64,000 nucleotides of DNA from Bordetella sp. 02P26C-1. Its GTDB lineage: Bacteria > Pseudomonadota > Gammaproteobacteria > Burkholderiales > Burkholderiaceae_B. Each line of letters opens with the position of its first letter. Positions within the stretch are counted from its first letter, which is position 1. A program made the translations under genes and the position numbers. The stretch spans positions 1-64,000 of the forward strand of contig NZ_WSJB01000016.1 in the NCBI RefSeq assembly GCF_009763255.1. Reading direction: 5' to 3'. Positions 26,371 through 35,207 of this stretch are shown in pieces. A model generated the notes under the pieces. It had not been told where the DNA came from. It saw only the letters and a program-made list of their open reading frames with translations, and did not search any database.

Positions 26371-26492
26371 CAAAATGAGACTCGTCCCATTTGAGACGAG
26401 CTCCCGCTTCGAGAAAAATGCTCACGTGCCGACGTTGTTGTATCAACAGGCATATTCACAAACTCTCTAGGAATTTACATGAAACGTACTTT
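26371..26492 (+). repeat. Duplicated promoter-leader, copy 1
   Basis: This ~120-bp segment aligns along its length with 27851-27971. The last 78 bp (26415-26492), covering the leader, the AGGAA ribosome-binding site, the ATG and the first codons, are identical in both copies. The upstream ~44 bp, containing the palindromes, has diverged by substitution at matching positions. This shows segmental duplication of promoter plus gene. Confidence 0.9.
26375..26405. promoter_or_regulatory. Tandem heptad palindromes ahead of subunit gene 1
   Basis: TGAGACT-CGTCCCA (26376-26389) followed, 16 bp on, by TGAGACG-AGCTCCC (26392-26405): two dyads on one face spacing, ~75-100 bp ahead of the ATG at 26479. 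Layout resembles multi-dimer binding by NarL/BvgA-type regulators; the downstream promoter lacks good consensus boxes, as expected for an activated promoter. Inferred. Confidence 0.45.
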
Positions 26493-27117
26493 GCTGTCTC
26501 TCGCACTCGCTGCTACAGCGCTCTCGCCCATGTTGGCCACGGCGGCGTCATCGGTTCAGATGAAGGTAGCGGGCACCATTTATCCTGCCGCCTGCGATAT
26601 TAGTATGCCCGGTGGCACAACGATTGATTATGGAAGAATCGCCTCCGCCACACTGAACAAAGACACTGTGACGAAAATCGGCGATGATGTCCGAGCGAAG
26701 GTTGCAGTTACTTGCAACGCTCCGACACTTTTTGCGATTAAGTCCTCCGACGCACGTGCTGCGACCAAAATTGCAGTAGCGGGCTCGAGCCCTGCCACCC
26801 TTTTTGGCTTGGGCAAGTCGGGGAGCGTGAACATAGGAGCCTATAGCATCAATCTTGTCGATCCTATTGACGACGCCGGGAAAAGGCCGCGCGTGTTAAG
26901 CACGCCAGTCGGTAGTACAGTGGCGACCGCTACGGCCCTAGTCACTCCCGGCGAACTGGTGTCATTCGGCGAGGAGAGCGGCGTAAAGTATGCTGCTCAT
27001 AAAAGCGTTACTGCCGATATGAAATTTACGACTTATATCGAGAAGGCTAGTGCGTTGCCGCTGAAGGGCGATATCAAGCTCGATGGCCTGGCGACTTTCG
27101 AGCTCGTTTACATGTAA
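26479..27117 (+). CDS. DUF1120 fimbrial subunit-like protein, copy 1
   Basis: 212-aa exported protein. Signal peptide MKRTLLSLALAATALSPMLA is cleaved near TAA-SSVQ. The mature part carries two cysteines (AACDIS, VTCNAP), as in pilins with one disulfide, and ends in FELVYM, a beta strand suited to chaperone donor-strand pairing. DUF1120 proteins accompany chaperone-usher genes and are taken as pilus or adhesin subunits. Paralogue of the gene at 27958. RBS AGGAA, spacing 7. Separated from the chaperone-usher genes by an IS relic and the second copy. Confidence 0.82.
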   Translation: MKRTLLSLALAATALSPMLATAASSVQMKVAGTIYPAACDISMPGGTTIDYGRIASATLNKDTVTKIGDDVRAKVAVTCNAPTLFAIKSSDARAATKIAVAGSSPATLFGLGKSGSVNIGAYSINLVDPIDDAGKRPRVLSTPVGSTVATATALVTPGELVSFGEESGVKYAAHKSVTADMKFTTYIEKASALPLKGDIKLDGLATFELVYM

Positions 27118-27164
27118 GCCTCTGCCGAGGGTATCGTGCCGTGAGGTTGGCGCGTATTGCTGAT

Positions 27165-27838
27165 GGCATTCGGGCCGCCTCCTCCCTCTTGATCGAGATC
27201 ACGAGGGCCATTGTCTGCTTGAATGCGAAGCGCCAACATGCAGCGCTAGGCCGCAATGCGCGTCATTACCTGCACGACGTCCTGACCTGTCAACGATTGC
27301 CCCGCTTCAATGGCAAGGCACTCTCGGGTGAAGTTGTCCAAGACGGTCAAGGCGCGAAACCGCTGGCCGTTGAACAGCGCATCCGAGACGAAGTCCATGC
27401 TCCAGCTCTGATCGGGTGCGGTCAGCTTGGGGCGCTACAAGCGGTGGGCTCCGGCTTTACGACGATATGGTCGTTTGCTGCGCAAATTCAATCCTTCTTC
27501 CTTGTATAGGCGGTAGATACGCTTGTGATTGACGCACCCACCATCGCGACGACTCAGCACATAGATACGCCAGAAACCGTATCGCACGAATGTGCGGCGA
27601 TCTCATGCATACGGGCTTTGAGTGGGGCGTAAAGGACTTTGGGCTTGAGGTTTTGATACCAACCGGCCCGGCTCTGCTGACAGAACTGGCCTGCCCGATT
27701 CACACTTACGCGGTAGCGTTCAATCAAGTGGCCGAAGAGCTGCTCGCACTGCGTCGGCCTTAGAGCTTTTTTCAGTACATCCTGCAGCATGACCTTGTCC
27801 AGAGACAGATCGGCGACAAGCCTGGGTTGAGGTCATCC
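27165..27838 (-). mobile_element. IS3-family (IS407-like) transposase relic
   Basis: Reading the minus strand from 27838: LVADLSLDKVMLQDVLKKAL (end of orfA-type region and start of OrfB), RYRVSVNRAGQFCQQSRAGW, a frameshift, IYVLSRRDGG with HKRIYRLYKEEGLNLRSKRP, a stop in the middle, then LTAPDQSWSMDFVSDAL (first catalytic Asp), RALTVLDNFTRECLAIEAG and finally ADNGP (second catalytic Asp). These are the order and motifs of IS3-family OrfB. The C-terminal Glu region and both terminal repeats are missing. Several stops and a frameshift: inactive. It lies between the two paralogous subunit genes in opposite orientation. Confidence 0.85.
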
Positions 27839-27850
27839 ATCTGCAGGGTT

Positions 27851-27971
27851 CAAAACAAGACACGTCTTATTCGAAACGACATCCCGCTTGGAGAAAATGC
27901 TCACGTGCCGACGTTGTTGTATCAACAGGCATATTCACAAACTCTCTAGGAATTTACATGAAACGTACTTT
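27851..27971 (+). repeat. Duplicated promoter-leader, copy 2
   Basis: Partner of 26371-26492; 27894-27971 is identical to 26415-26492. The repeat edge is next to the IS3 relic, so the element may have inserted just upstream of copy 2 or taken part in the duplication. Confidence 0.9.
27855..27870. promoter_or_regulatory. AGAC-N2-GTCT palindrome ahead of subunit gene 2
   Basis: CAAGACACGTCTTA (27856-27869) keeps the AGAC-N2-GTCT core, although outer bases differ from copy 1 (TGAGAC to CAAGAC, with compensating CCCA to CTTA). Such paired changes keep dyad symmetry and suggest selection on protein binding. ~90 bp ahead of the ATG at 27958. Confidence 0.5.
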
Positions 27972-28593
27972 CTTATCTCTCGCGCTTGCCGCGACAGCGC
28001 TTTCGCCCATGTTGGCCACGGCGGCGTCATCCGTTCAGATGAAGGTCACTGGCACCATCTTTCCTGCCTCTTGCCAGATTACTATGCCTGGTGGCACGAC
28101 GGTGGACTATGGGAGGATCGCCTCCGGCTCGTTAAATCAGGACAAGGTGACGGAGCTTGGCAACGATGTTCGCGCGAACATTCAAGTCTCGTGCGATGCG
28201 CCGACGCTGTTTTTGATAAAGCCCACTGACGCGCGATCAGGGACTGCGATCACGAGTACCGGCAAATCGAGCATCGACTTGTACGGGTTGGGCCAGGCCG
28301 GCGGCGTCAATGTCGGCGCTTATACCGTCACCTTTGTCAACCCGAAAGGCGATGGCAAGGCGATCAATGTCCTCCGACTGGATTCACCCGAGAAAACCCC
28401 GGCCAAACTCGCGGAAGTCGCAGCCAACAAATTTTCCGCGTTTGGGGACGGCAGCGGTAGCGAAGTGGTGCCATATAAGCTCGTCACTACCGACGTGAAA
28501 ATCGCCACCTATATCGAAAAGGCCAGTGCTTTGCCTCTGAAGGGCGAAATCAAGCTCGATGGTCTGACGACCTTCGAACTTGTCTATCTGTAA
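27958..28593 (+). CDS. DUF1120 fimbrial subunit-like protein, copy 2
   Basis: 211-aa paralogue of the product at 26479. The signal peptides and first ~35 residues are nearly identical, the middle differs strongly (FGLGKSG-type motif present as YGLGQAGGVNVGAYTV), and the C-termini match again (YIEKASALPLKGEIKLDG, then FELVYL). Cysteines in ASCQIT and VSCDAP. Conserved ends with a variable centre resemble antigenically variable pilins. The closest subunit gene to the chaperone-usher operon, 215 bp upstream of the chaperone ATG. Confidence 0.82.
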   Translation: MKRTFLSLALAATALSPMLATAASSVQMKVTGTIFPASCQITMPGGTTVDYGRIASGSLNQDKVTELGNDVRANIQVSCDAPTLFLIKPTDARSGTAITSTGKSSIDLYGLGQAGGVNVGAYTVTFVNPKGDGKAINVLRLDSPEKTPAKLAEVAANKFSAFGDGSGSEVVPYKLVTTDVKIATYIEKASALPLKGEIKLDGLTTFELVYL

Positions 28594-28808
28594 GCGGGTC
28601 CCGACGCCTGCGGGCAGCGAGGTTGCTACGGTCAACGCTCGTTGAACCCGTGGAACCGGTTTCCCAATTTCGTATCTCGATGGCCTTTATCAAGGCTGGC
28701 GGAGCCATGTGCGCACCAATTTCGGCTCGTTGAAGATTGTGCGCCCGGGCTCCGCGAGATCGCTCTTGCAACCTATCCCGGTTGGTCCGGGATTCGGCGA
28801 CTAAAAAA

Positions 28809-29546
28809 ATGAATACATCATGCAAATCGATACTACCACTGGCAGTACTGCAAGCGTCGATGGCGATGCTCGCCATGACGTTCGGTGCGCCGCAAGCGCA
28901 GGCCGCAGGCATGCGCCCCGAAACCTCTGTGGTCATTGTCAGCGAAGGCGCTGGCGAGGCCAGCATGACTGTTCAAAATACGGATGCTACCCCAGCGCTG
29001 CTTTACACCTCTATTCAGGGCATCCCTGAAGACGATGAAGACTTGTTGATCGTCACACCCCCCGTTGCACGGGTTGAAGGCGGGCAATCCCAACTGGTGC
29101 GCTTCATCGTGAGCTCTCCAGCGCCGTTAAAAACCGAACGTCTGCGGCGCGTGATCTTCGACGGCATTCCTCCTAAAGACAGTGAAGCCGGTGTCAGGAT
29201 CAACGTGAACTTTCGGCAGAACCTGCCCGTGATCGTAAGACCCGCCGGCCTGGCAGTGGACTCGGAGCCTTGGAAGCGCCTGCAATGGACTTCAGACGGA
29301 AACTCGTTGACCGTAAAAAATCCGAGCCCGTACGTCGTTAGGCTAAGTCCCGGCGCCTCGTTGGAACCCTCGGGTGCGAAGTTGGATTTAGGTCGTACCT
29401 ATATCCTGCCAAATCAGTCATTCAGCTATCCCTTGCCCAGCGAGCAGGGCGGACAACTGGCGAGCGTGCGATTTACCCCCGCCACGACTTACGGTTTTTC
29501 GGTCGGCACCTATGACGCCAAGCTGACTACGTCAGCGTCCCACTGA
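28809..29546 (+). CDS. Periplasmic fimbrial chaperone (PapD-like)
   Basis: 245 aa. Signal peptide (residues ~1-32, ending AQAAG), then two immunoglobulin-like domains. The N-terminal strand GMRPETSVVIVSEGAGEA holds the conserved Arg, and LLYTSIQGIPEDDEDLLIVTPP plus RRVIFDGIPPK are the usual FGS-chaperone landmarks. It caps subunits and delivers them to the usher. ATG 28809 gives the proper signal peptide; the frame opens earlier without an alternative signal. 11 bp ahead of the usher gene. Confidence 0.85.
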   Translation: MNTSCKSILPLAVLQASMAMLAMTFGAPQAQAAGMRPETSVVIVSEGAGEASMTVQNTDATPALLYTSIQGIPEDDEDLLIVTPPVARVEGGQSQLVRFIVSSPAPLKTERLRRVIFDGIPPKDSEAGVRINVNFRQNLPVIVRPAGLAVDSEPWKRLQWTSDGNSLTVKNPSPYVVRLSPGASLEPSGAKLDLGRTYILPNQSFSYPLPSEQGGQLASVRFTPATTYGFSVGTYDAKLTTSASH

Positions 29547-29557
29547 CGATAACCGAC

Positions 29558-32074
29558 ATGGGACATCTGTTCGATCTGCACCCTAGAGTGCGCGCCATCA
29601 AGCCGAACGTTGGCCGTTGCAAGCAAGGCCAATCATGGCGACGTGCGCGCGCGCGTACGATGGGGTCGTTGTCCGCGAGTCTGTTGGTGTTGAGTTGCAG
29701 TGCCGGCCTCGTGCACGCGACTCCCGCTACGGTGGAATTCGACGCGGACGCGCTCAAAAGTCGCGGGCTGAGCACAGAGGTAGGCGAGTACTTTAAATAC
29801 GGGGCGCGCTTTCGAGCGGGTGTTTCCAATGTGACCGTGTTCGTCAACGATCGGCGCATCGGTACAGTGAAGGCACGCTTCGATGAGCACGGAGACGTTT
29901 GCCTCGATCAGGAGTTTCTGAATAGTGCAGGCCTACGCTTACGCTCCCCGTCATCAGCCGATAAGAACGTCACATGTACGGAGTTTTTGAATCAGTATCC
30001 GACGTCGATCGTCGAGCCCAATCCTGGGCGCGAGGAGGTTCGGCTGATCGTACCGACCGAGTCTATTCGATCCGAGTTGGAGCCACACCGCAGCTACGCG
30101 ACAGGCGGTACGGCGGCGATGCTGAACTACGACGCCCTGGTGACCCATAGTCAATTTCGGGGTGGAGCTCAACAGTTTAGATACTTGCAATCCGAGGTAG
30201 GCTTGAACGCGGGCGATTGGGTGTTGCGCAGTCGCCAAAGTTATGTCGAGAGCTCGGGCCGCACGCGTTTCGACCATGTGTATGCATATGGGCAGAAGAC
30301 CTTTACCGATCTGGGCCAGATTTTCCAGGCAGGCCAGATCTCCATCGCGAATTCCTTGTTTTCCGGCGACAGCATCACTGGGGTGCAGTTCATACCCGAG
30401 CAGGCGTTGCAGGAAAGCCGGCGTGCGCGGCCTGCGTTAGTCAACGGAATCGCCAATTCGCCGGCGCGCATCGAGGTGCGGCAGAACGATACGCTGATCT
30501 ATTCCACCGTGGTTCCCCAGGGGCCTTTCTCCCTGACGGATATCCCCGTCCTGAACCGGTCGAGCGATCTGCATGTCTCCGTCATCGAAAACAATGGTGC
30601 TAGAAGAACCTTTGTTGTTCCCGCAGCCGAACTGACCTCGGGAAACCTTGGGGGCGTGCCTGGCTACTCGGTTGCGCTGGGGCAGTATCGGCCCTATGGC
30701 TCGGGGTCGAACACGCGCAAGCCCTTGCTGGCTACCGGAACGGGGACATGGTCGCTGGATAACAAAACCGATATCACCGCAGGCGTCATGGCCGCGTCGG
30801 ATTATTACGCAGCCGGCGTTGCCGCCAATCGCGTTCTAACGCCTGGAACGAATATCAGCGCGAGGCAGGTGACGTCCTACGCGACAGACAAGCATGTGGG
30901 TGGCGCGCAGACGAGCGTTTCGCTCAGCACGCAAATCACGCGGAGCATTTCGGCCGGGCTGGGCGGCACCATTCAAACGTCCGGTTACCGTGATTTATCG
31001 GACGTGGTCACGGATCAGGGCGCGGGCAAATGGTTTCTGTCCCGCAATCGTACGCAATTTACCGGCTCGTTGGGCTGGTCCGACGAAACTTTCGGCAGTG
31101 TGACGGGATCGTATTCGAGATCGACGACCTTCGATGGTCATCAGACGCAATTCATCACCGGCTCTTGGACCAAAGCTTTCAAAGCCGCAACGGTATCGCT
31201 CAATCTTCAGCATAGTACGGGCGGGCGATTCGCGAGCGGCAATACCGCTTTACTCTCTGTGAGCATTCCATTCGGTGCACGCTCGGTACGCACGTATGTG
31301 GACCATACTGATGGCCGGACCCGTACTGGCGCCGACGTTAGCGAGCAGGTCAATGACTATGTCGGCTATTCGCTTGCGGTTGAACGCGACCAATCGGATA
31401 GATCCACCAATATATCGGGCAATCTGAATCTGCTGCCGCGCTACTTCCAAGCCAACCTCGGTGTGGCCAGAAACGGCAACACCAGCACGATGTATAGCGG
31501 CCAGGTGCGTGGCGGCGTCGCGGTGCATTCTTCAGGTGTGACGCTATCGCCATATCCGATCTATGACACATTCGCGATTGCGAAAGTTGGCAACCTGTCG
31601 GGAGTGAAAATCGCCACTTCGCAAGGCCCTGTCTGGACCGATATGAAAGGGCAAGCGGTCGTTCCCAATCTGGCGCCGTTCCAAACCAGCCGCCTGCAAG
31701 TGTCGACCACGTCGCTGCCGCGAAACGTCGATTTGAACAATGGTTTTCGCGAACTTGAGGCAGCGAGAGGAACGGTGCAGCATGTCGACTTCGATGTGAT
31801 CAGCACTCGGCGCGTACTGCTGAATACTAGCATGTCCAACGGAGGCGTGCTGGCGAAAGGTACCTCGATCGTTGATGCCAAAGGGAACTTTGTGACGACC
31901 GTACTCAACAACGGCAAGATTTTTCTTTCCGATGCCAATGCGTCTGCCACACTGCACGCCGAGCTACCGGACGCGAAACAGTGCGAGCTCGTATTTGATC
32001 TCGACGCAAAGCCGAATATGGACAAGTACTTCGAAACCGCGGAAGCGGTCTGCCGCTTACCCGCGCAAGGATAA
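29558..32074 (+). CDS. Outer-membrane usher protein (FimD/PapC family)
   Basis: 838-aa assembly pore of chaperone-usher pili. A long basic lead is followed by a signal segment (MGSLSASLLVLSCSAGLVHA at ~35-54), so M35 (29660) is an alternative start. The N-terminal domain begins VEFDADALKSRGLS; the barrel has alternating strands such as GQISIANSLFSGDSITGVQF and PQGPFSLTDIPVLNRSSDLHV; the C-terminal domain has the cysteine pair CELVFDLDAK / VCRLPAQG. It works with the chaperone upstream and subunit downstream. Confidence 0.92.
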   Translation: MGHLFDLHPRVRAIKPNVGRCKQGQSWRRARARTMGSLSASLLVLSCSAGLVHATPATVEFDADALKSRGLSTEVGEYFKYGARFRAGVSNVTVFVNDRRIGTVKARFDEHGDVCLDQEFLNSAGLRLRSPSSADKNVTCTEFLNQYPTSIVEPNPGREEVRLIVPTESIRSELEPHRSYATGGTAAMLNYDALVTHSQFRGGAQQFRYLQSEVGLNAGDWVLRSRQSYVESSGRTRFDHVYAYGQKTFTDLGQIFQAGQISIANSLFSGDSITGVQFIPEQALQESRRARPALVNGIANSPARIEVRQNDTLIYSTVVPQGPFSLTDIPVLNRSSDLHVSVIENNGARRTFVVPAAELTSGNLGGVPGYSVALGQYRPYGSGSNTRKPLLATGTGTWSLDNKTDITAGVMAASDYYAAGVAANRVLTPGTNISARQVTSYATDKHVGGAQTSVSLSTQITRSISAGLGGTIQTSGYRDLSDVVTDQGAGKWFLSRNRTQFTGSLGWSDETFGSVTGSYSRSTTFDGHQTQFITGSWTKAFKAATVSLNLQHSTGGRFASGNTALLSVSIPFGARSVRTYVDHTDGRTRTGADVSEQVNDYVGYSLAVERDQSDRSTNISGNLNLLPRYFQANLGVARNGNTSTMYSGQVRGGVAVHSSGVTLSPYPIYDTFAIAKVGNLSGVKIATSQGPVWTDMKGQAVVPNLAPFQTSRLQVSTTSLPRNVDLNNGFRELEAARGTVQHVDFDVISTRRVLLNTSMSNGGVLAKGTSIVDAKGNFVTTVLNNGKIFLSDANASATLHAELPDAKQCELVFDLDAKPNMDKYFETAEAVCRLPAQG

Positions 32075-32078
32075 TGAC

Positions 32079-32639
32079 ATGGGAATTTTTCACGTTCTGA
32101 CACGCGGTGCGCCCCACGTAGGTACCAGCGTACCAAAGTTTGCGTTGCTGGCGGTACTATGTGCTACCAGCGTTTCAAGCTTGGCGCAGTCGTCGTCCTG
32201 CTCGTTGGACATGAGCGATCGGGTCCTCGATTATGGCTCGATTGCTCGCGTAGAGCTGCTAAGCCGCGAGCATCAAGGCAAGGCGGCGCTTGGTGAGCGC
32301 ATAGTGACATTATCGGCTCGATGCGAGACGCCGCAACTGATTGGAATATCCTATAACTCGGCGTCGGCCGCAACGGCCGAGAGCAAGGTCAATGTGAACC
32401 TGCGCATCTTGAGCGCACAGCTGGATGGCAAGTCTATTTCGTTGGTGTCAAACCAGGACCCGGACAAAATCCTCACGAAACTGACCGCGGGAGATCGTGT
32501 CCAGCCTCAATATCTGGAGGCCGGAAAGAATCTCAGTATTCAGCTTCAGCTCAACACTGAAGTCAGTACGGCACCGGCTCCGGCAAATCGCTCGAACAAG
32601 TGGGAAGATACGTCCGTGTTTCAGCTCTTTACCCCTTAG
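32079..32639 (+). CDS. Fimbrial minor subunit/adhesin-like exported protein
   Basis: 186 aa, ATG 32079 with AAGGAT upstream, 4 bp after the usher stop. Signal peptide ends near SSLAQ-SSSC. The mature protein has two cysteines (SSCSLDM, SARCETP) and the pattern DYGSIARVELLS, matching DYGRIASATLN in the DUF1120 subunits, and ends in VFQLFTP, a donor-strand-like terminus. It is probably a second DUF1120-type subunit, tip or anchor. The longer open frame upstream overlaps the usher and is rejected. Confidence 0.78.
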   Translation: MGIFHVLTRGAPHVGTSVPKFALLAVLCATSVSSLAQSSSCSLDMSDRVLDYGSIARVELLSREHQGKAALGERIVTLSARCETPQLIGISYNSASAATAESKVNVNLRILSAQLDGKSISLVSNQDPDKILTKLTAGDRVQPQYLEAGKNLSIQLQLNTEVSTAPAPANRSNKWEDTSVFQLFTP

Positions 32640-32660
32640 TTTGACGCGGCCGCACGGTCG

Positions 32661-32696
32661 ACGGCCCCGCGACGCTCTAACGCATCCCGGGGCCGT
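32661..32696. terminator. Hairpin between convergent fimbrial operon and porin gene
   Basis: ACGGCCCCG (32661-32669) and CGGGGCCGT (32688-32696) form a 9-bp perfect stem with an 18-nt loop, 22 bp after the fimbrial operon's last stop and 20 bp from the stop of the convergent porin gene. Likely a bidirectional terminator; T runs are weak. Confidence 0.5.
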
Positions 32697-32715
32697 ATCG
32701 CTTTCGGTGCAACGA

Positions 32716-33480
32716 TCAATCCTTGCTCAAAAGCGATCGCAACGTCGTGGACCAGGACAGTTCCAGCACCACACGACTATGGCACGCGTTGGCGGGCGCA
32801 CAGTCGGCCCGGCCCAGCGTGGTGGTGTAGTACTTCAACCCGGCCTTCAGGTCCGGCGTAATGTGATAATCAATCCCAGCGTCAAACCATTTGTAGCTGT
32901 TTGGGGCGTCGTGACCGGTGAATCGGGCAAGGCCGACGGAGCCAGACAGTGACCATTTTGTGTTTAGTGGTTTGTCCAGCGTCAGCTCATACACGTTTTC
33001 TTTGGTATGAGCGTTGTAGTAGTTGGGAGAGTGGTAATAATTCAGTGCTGCGGTAATCCCCAAGGGCAAGTCCGTTTCCGCGCCCGCCTTGTATTCCCAA
33101 TAATCCGAACTCGCGTTGTGCGTGAAGTGGACGCGTAGCGCATTGAAGTCAAATCGAAATGGCCCATATGAGGGGCTAACGCCGGCTAACAGATCCGTCT
33201 CGGCCGTGGTCGGATCGTGCTTGCCATAGTCGCGGTTCATCCAGATCGCGCCGGCATATAGCGGTCCCAGGCTAGCGACCGCCTGCGCCGTCATGCCGGG
33301 TTTTCCGCGCGTCTGAGATTGCCCGCGAAACATGCTGTCGCTGCCGAAATCCGCCCCGATGGCAAGATCGGGCGTCCAATATGAAGGGGGCTGCGTGTCC
33401 TCGCGTTGCGACTGGGCATGAGCATATGATGAGACGCCCAGAGCGAGCCCTAACGCCATCGCAATGTAGCTACTGCGCAT
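32716..33480 (-). CDS. TorF-family putative porin
   Basis: 254-aa outer-membrane beta-barrel. Signal peptide (MRSSYIAMALGLALGVSSYA) then repeated amphipathic strands. The opening IGADFGSDSMFRGQSQT and AVASLGPLYAGAIWMNRDYG are typical of the TorF/TIGR02001 group of small porins. Aromatic C-terminal strands (KYYTTTLGRAD, VVLELSWSTTL). ATG 33480 is preceded by AGGAGAG. Two cysteines late in the chain may pair. Downstream of the NCS1 permease and probably an outer-membrane channel for the same solute (inference). Confidence 0.82.
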   Translation of the reverse strand: MRSSYIAMALGLALGVSSYAHAQSQREDTQPPSYWTPDLAIGADFGSDSMFRGQSQTRGKPGMTAQAVASLGPLYAGAIWMNRDYGKHDPTTAETDLLAGVSPSYGPFRFDFNALRVHFTHNASSDYWEYKAGAETDLPLGITAALNYYHSPNYYNAHTKENVYELTLDKPLNTKWSLSGSVGLARFTGHDAPNSYKWFDAGIDYHITPDLKAGLKYYTTTLGRADCAPANACHSRVVLELSWSTTLRSLLSKD

Positions 33481-33570
33481 ATTCACTCTCCTGCAGGGTG
33501 AGGGACACCATACCGGCACCGAAATCCGGCGGGTTACCCGAGATATGAACTTGTTTGGCGTTGCGAAGGC

Positions 33571-35082
33571 CTATGGCGCGACAGCTTTGTGAACGTGGCC
33601 ACGAGTGCGCTCTCCCGGCGCGCGGATAAAGCGTCCTCCTCGCGGGCCGTAGACCGCGGCCGGTTCCGGGCATACCCAGAGCGCAAGCAGATAGAGCACC
33701 CCGCCGGTCACGAACGACACGGGCACGCTGAGATCGAGATCGCCGAACAGGCTGCCCAGCGGACCTACGAACTGCCCCGGCAGATTCACCATCGACAGAC
33801 CGATAAACGCTGCAGGCAGCCACGCGCAGATCGCGCGCAAGTTCCACCCATGCGTGAACCAATAATGACCGCCGCGTCCGCCACGGTTAAAGACTTGCAG
33901 GTCATCAGCCAGATAAAAACCGCGTCGTTGCAGATAGCCGATCACCATGATGGCGATCCACGGGCAGCTGAAGGTGCAAATCAAGGTCGAGAACGTCGAG
34001 ACGCTTTGCACCAGGTTAAAGGCAAAGCGGCCGAGAAAGATGAACCCGATCGCGAGGACGCCGATGAACACCGTCGCGCGGACGCGATCAAACACCTTGG
34101 GGAAAATGCTGGACATGTCGAGCCCGGTGCCATAGAGCGCCGTAGTGCCCGTGGACATTCCACCGATGATCGCGATCAGGCAAACCGGCAGCAGAAACCA
34201 CGTGGGGGATACCGCCAAAAGGCCGCCCACATAGTCGTCGGCTTGGATGAAACTTGGCGCAGTCGTAGAGATGATCGTGGCCGTCGCCAGGCCGAAAAAG
34301 AATGGCACGAATGTCGCGATCTGCGCGGCATAGACGGAGGCCATGAGTCGCCTGCGCGGCGTGTTCTCCGGCACATAGCGCGTCCAGTCGCCCAGCGTCG
34401 AAGCAAATGACACTGGGTTGCTCATGGCCACGAGCACGGATGCGATGAAGGCGCCCCAAAAGCCCGGCGTGCCCAGCTGCAGCACACCGGCGTAATGCGT
34501 ATCCAGGACATCATAAAAAGCGAAAGCGCCCAACAGGAACAACAGGCTCGCTGTCCACACGGCGATCTTGTTCACCCATAACATGAAGCGAAAACCATAG
34601 ACGCACACCACGAGCACGAGGACCGCAAAGATCAGGTAAGCAGAACCCAGCGTCCAGTTATTGACCGGCAGGCCGGTCAGCGTGTGAGCACCGCCCACGA
34701 GCGCGTCGCCTGAACTCCAGACGGCCAGCGAAAAGAAAGCGATGGACGTCAACAATGCGAGAAACGAGCCCACGATCCGCCCGTGGATGCCAAAGTGCGC
34801 GCCAGAGGAAACGGGGTCGCTGGTGCCATTGCGGGGGCCAAACAGACTCATGGGCGCGAGAATGAACGTGCCGGCGAATACACCCGCCACGATCGCCCAT
34901 AAGCCCGCCTGAAACGACAAGCCTAACAACACGGGAAATGCTCCCAGGACCGAGGTCGAAAACGTATTACACCCGCCAAACAGCAAGCGAAAGACGTCAC
35001 GAGGACGGGCATAACGCGAAGCGTCCGGGATGCGCTCGAAGCCAAAGGTCTCGATCTGCGTGATAGGCGCTTTTTTCGGCAT
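33571..35082 (-). CDS. NCS1-family nucleobase/cation symporter-like permease
   Basis: 503-aa inner-membrane transporter with ~12 helices. FGGCNTFSTSVLGAFPVLLGLSF-type helix 1 region, GPRNGTSDPVSSGAHFGIHG and LGDWTRYVPE are NCS1 (cytosine/allantoin/thiamine) landmarks. In this cluster of guanidino and amine catabolism a nitrogenous substrate is likely, but specificity cannot be read. Between a LysR gene and the porin gene, all on the minus strand. Confidence 0.85.
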   Translation of the reverse strand: MPKKAPITQIETFGFERIPDASRYARPRDVFRLLFGGCNTFSTSVLGAFPVLLGLSFQAGLWAIVAGVFAGTFILAPMSLFGPRNGTSDPVSSGAHFGIHGRIVGSFLALLTSIAFFSLAVWSSGDALVGGAHTLTGLPVNNWTLGSAYLIFAVLVLVVCVYGFRFMLWVNKIAVWTASLLFLLGAFAFYDVLDTHYAGVLQLGTPGFWGAFIASVLVAMSNPVSFASTLGDWTRYVPENTPRRRLMASVYAAQIATFVPFFFGLATATIISTTAPSFIQADDYVGGLLAVSPTWFLLPVCLIAIIGGMSTGTTALYGTGLDMSSIFPKVFDRVRATVFIGVLAIGFIFLGRFAFNLVQSVSTFSTLICTFSCPWIAIMVIGYLQRRGFYLADDLQVFNRGGRGGHYWFTHGWNLRAICAWLPAAFIGLSMVNLPGQFVGPLGSLFGDLDLSVPVSFVTGGVLYLLALWVCPEPAAVYGPRGGRFIRAPGERTRGHVHKAVAP

Positions 35083-35207
35083 GGTGTCTCACTCCTGTAC
35101 TGATGACTGACTTTGACGGCTTTGTGTTTGCCAGAGCGCTTTGACGTCGCGCTATTCGCAGTCGGATGCAGTCTATACGGCCGCACTGGCGTGCAGCATC
35201 GTGCATG

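Noticed and set aside
26108-26470. Open frame of 120 codons running through the 33-bp inverted repeat
   Set aside because: Only its first ~35 codons match a fimbrial subunit relic; the rest is the inverted repeat and promoter, so it is not a gene.
33589-34410. 273-codon plus-strand frame opposite the NCS1 permease
   Set aside because: Composition (Arg/Asp/Gln-rich) is that of the antisense of a hydrophobic protein; no domain.
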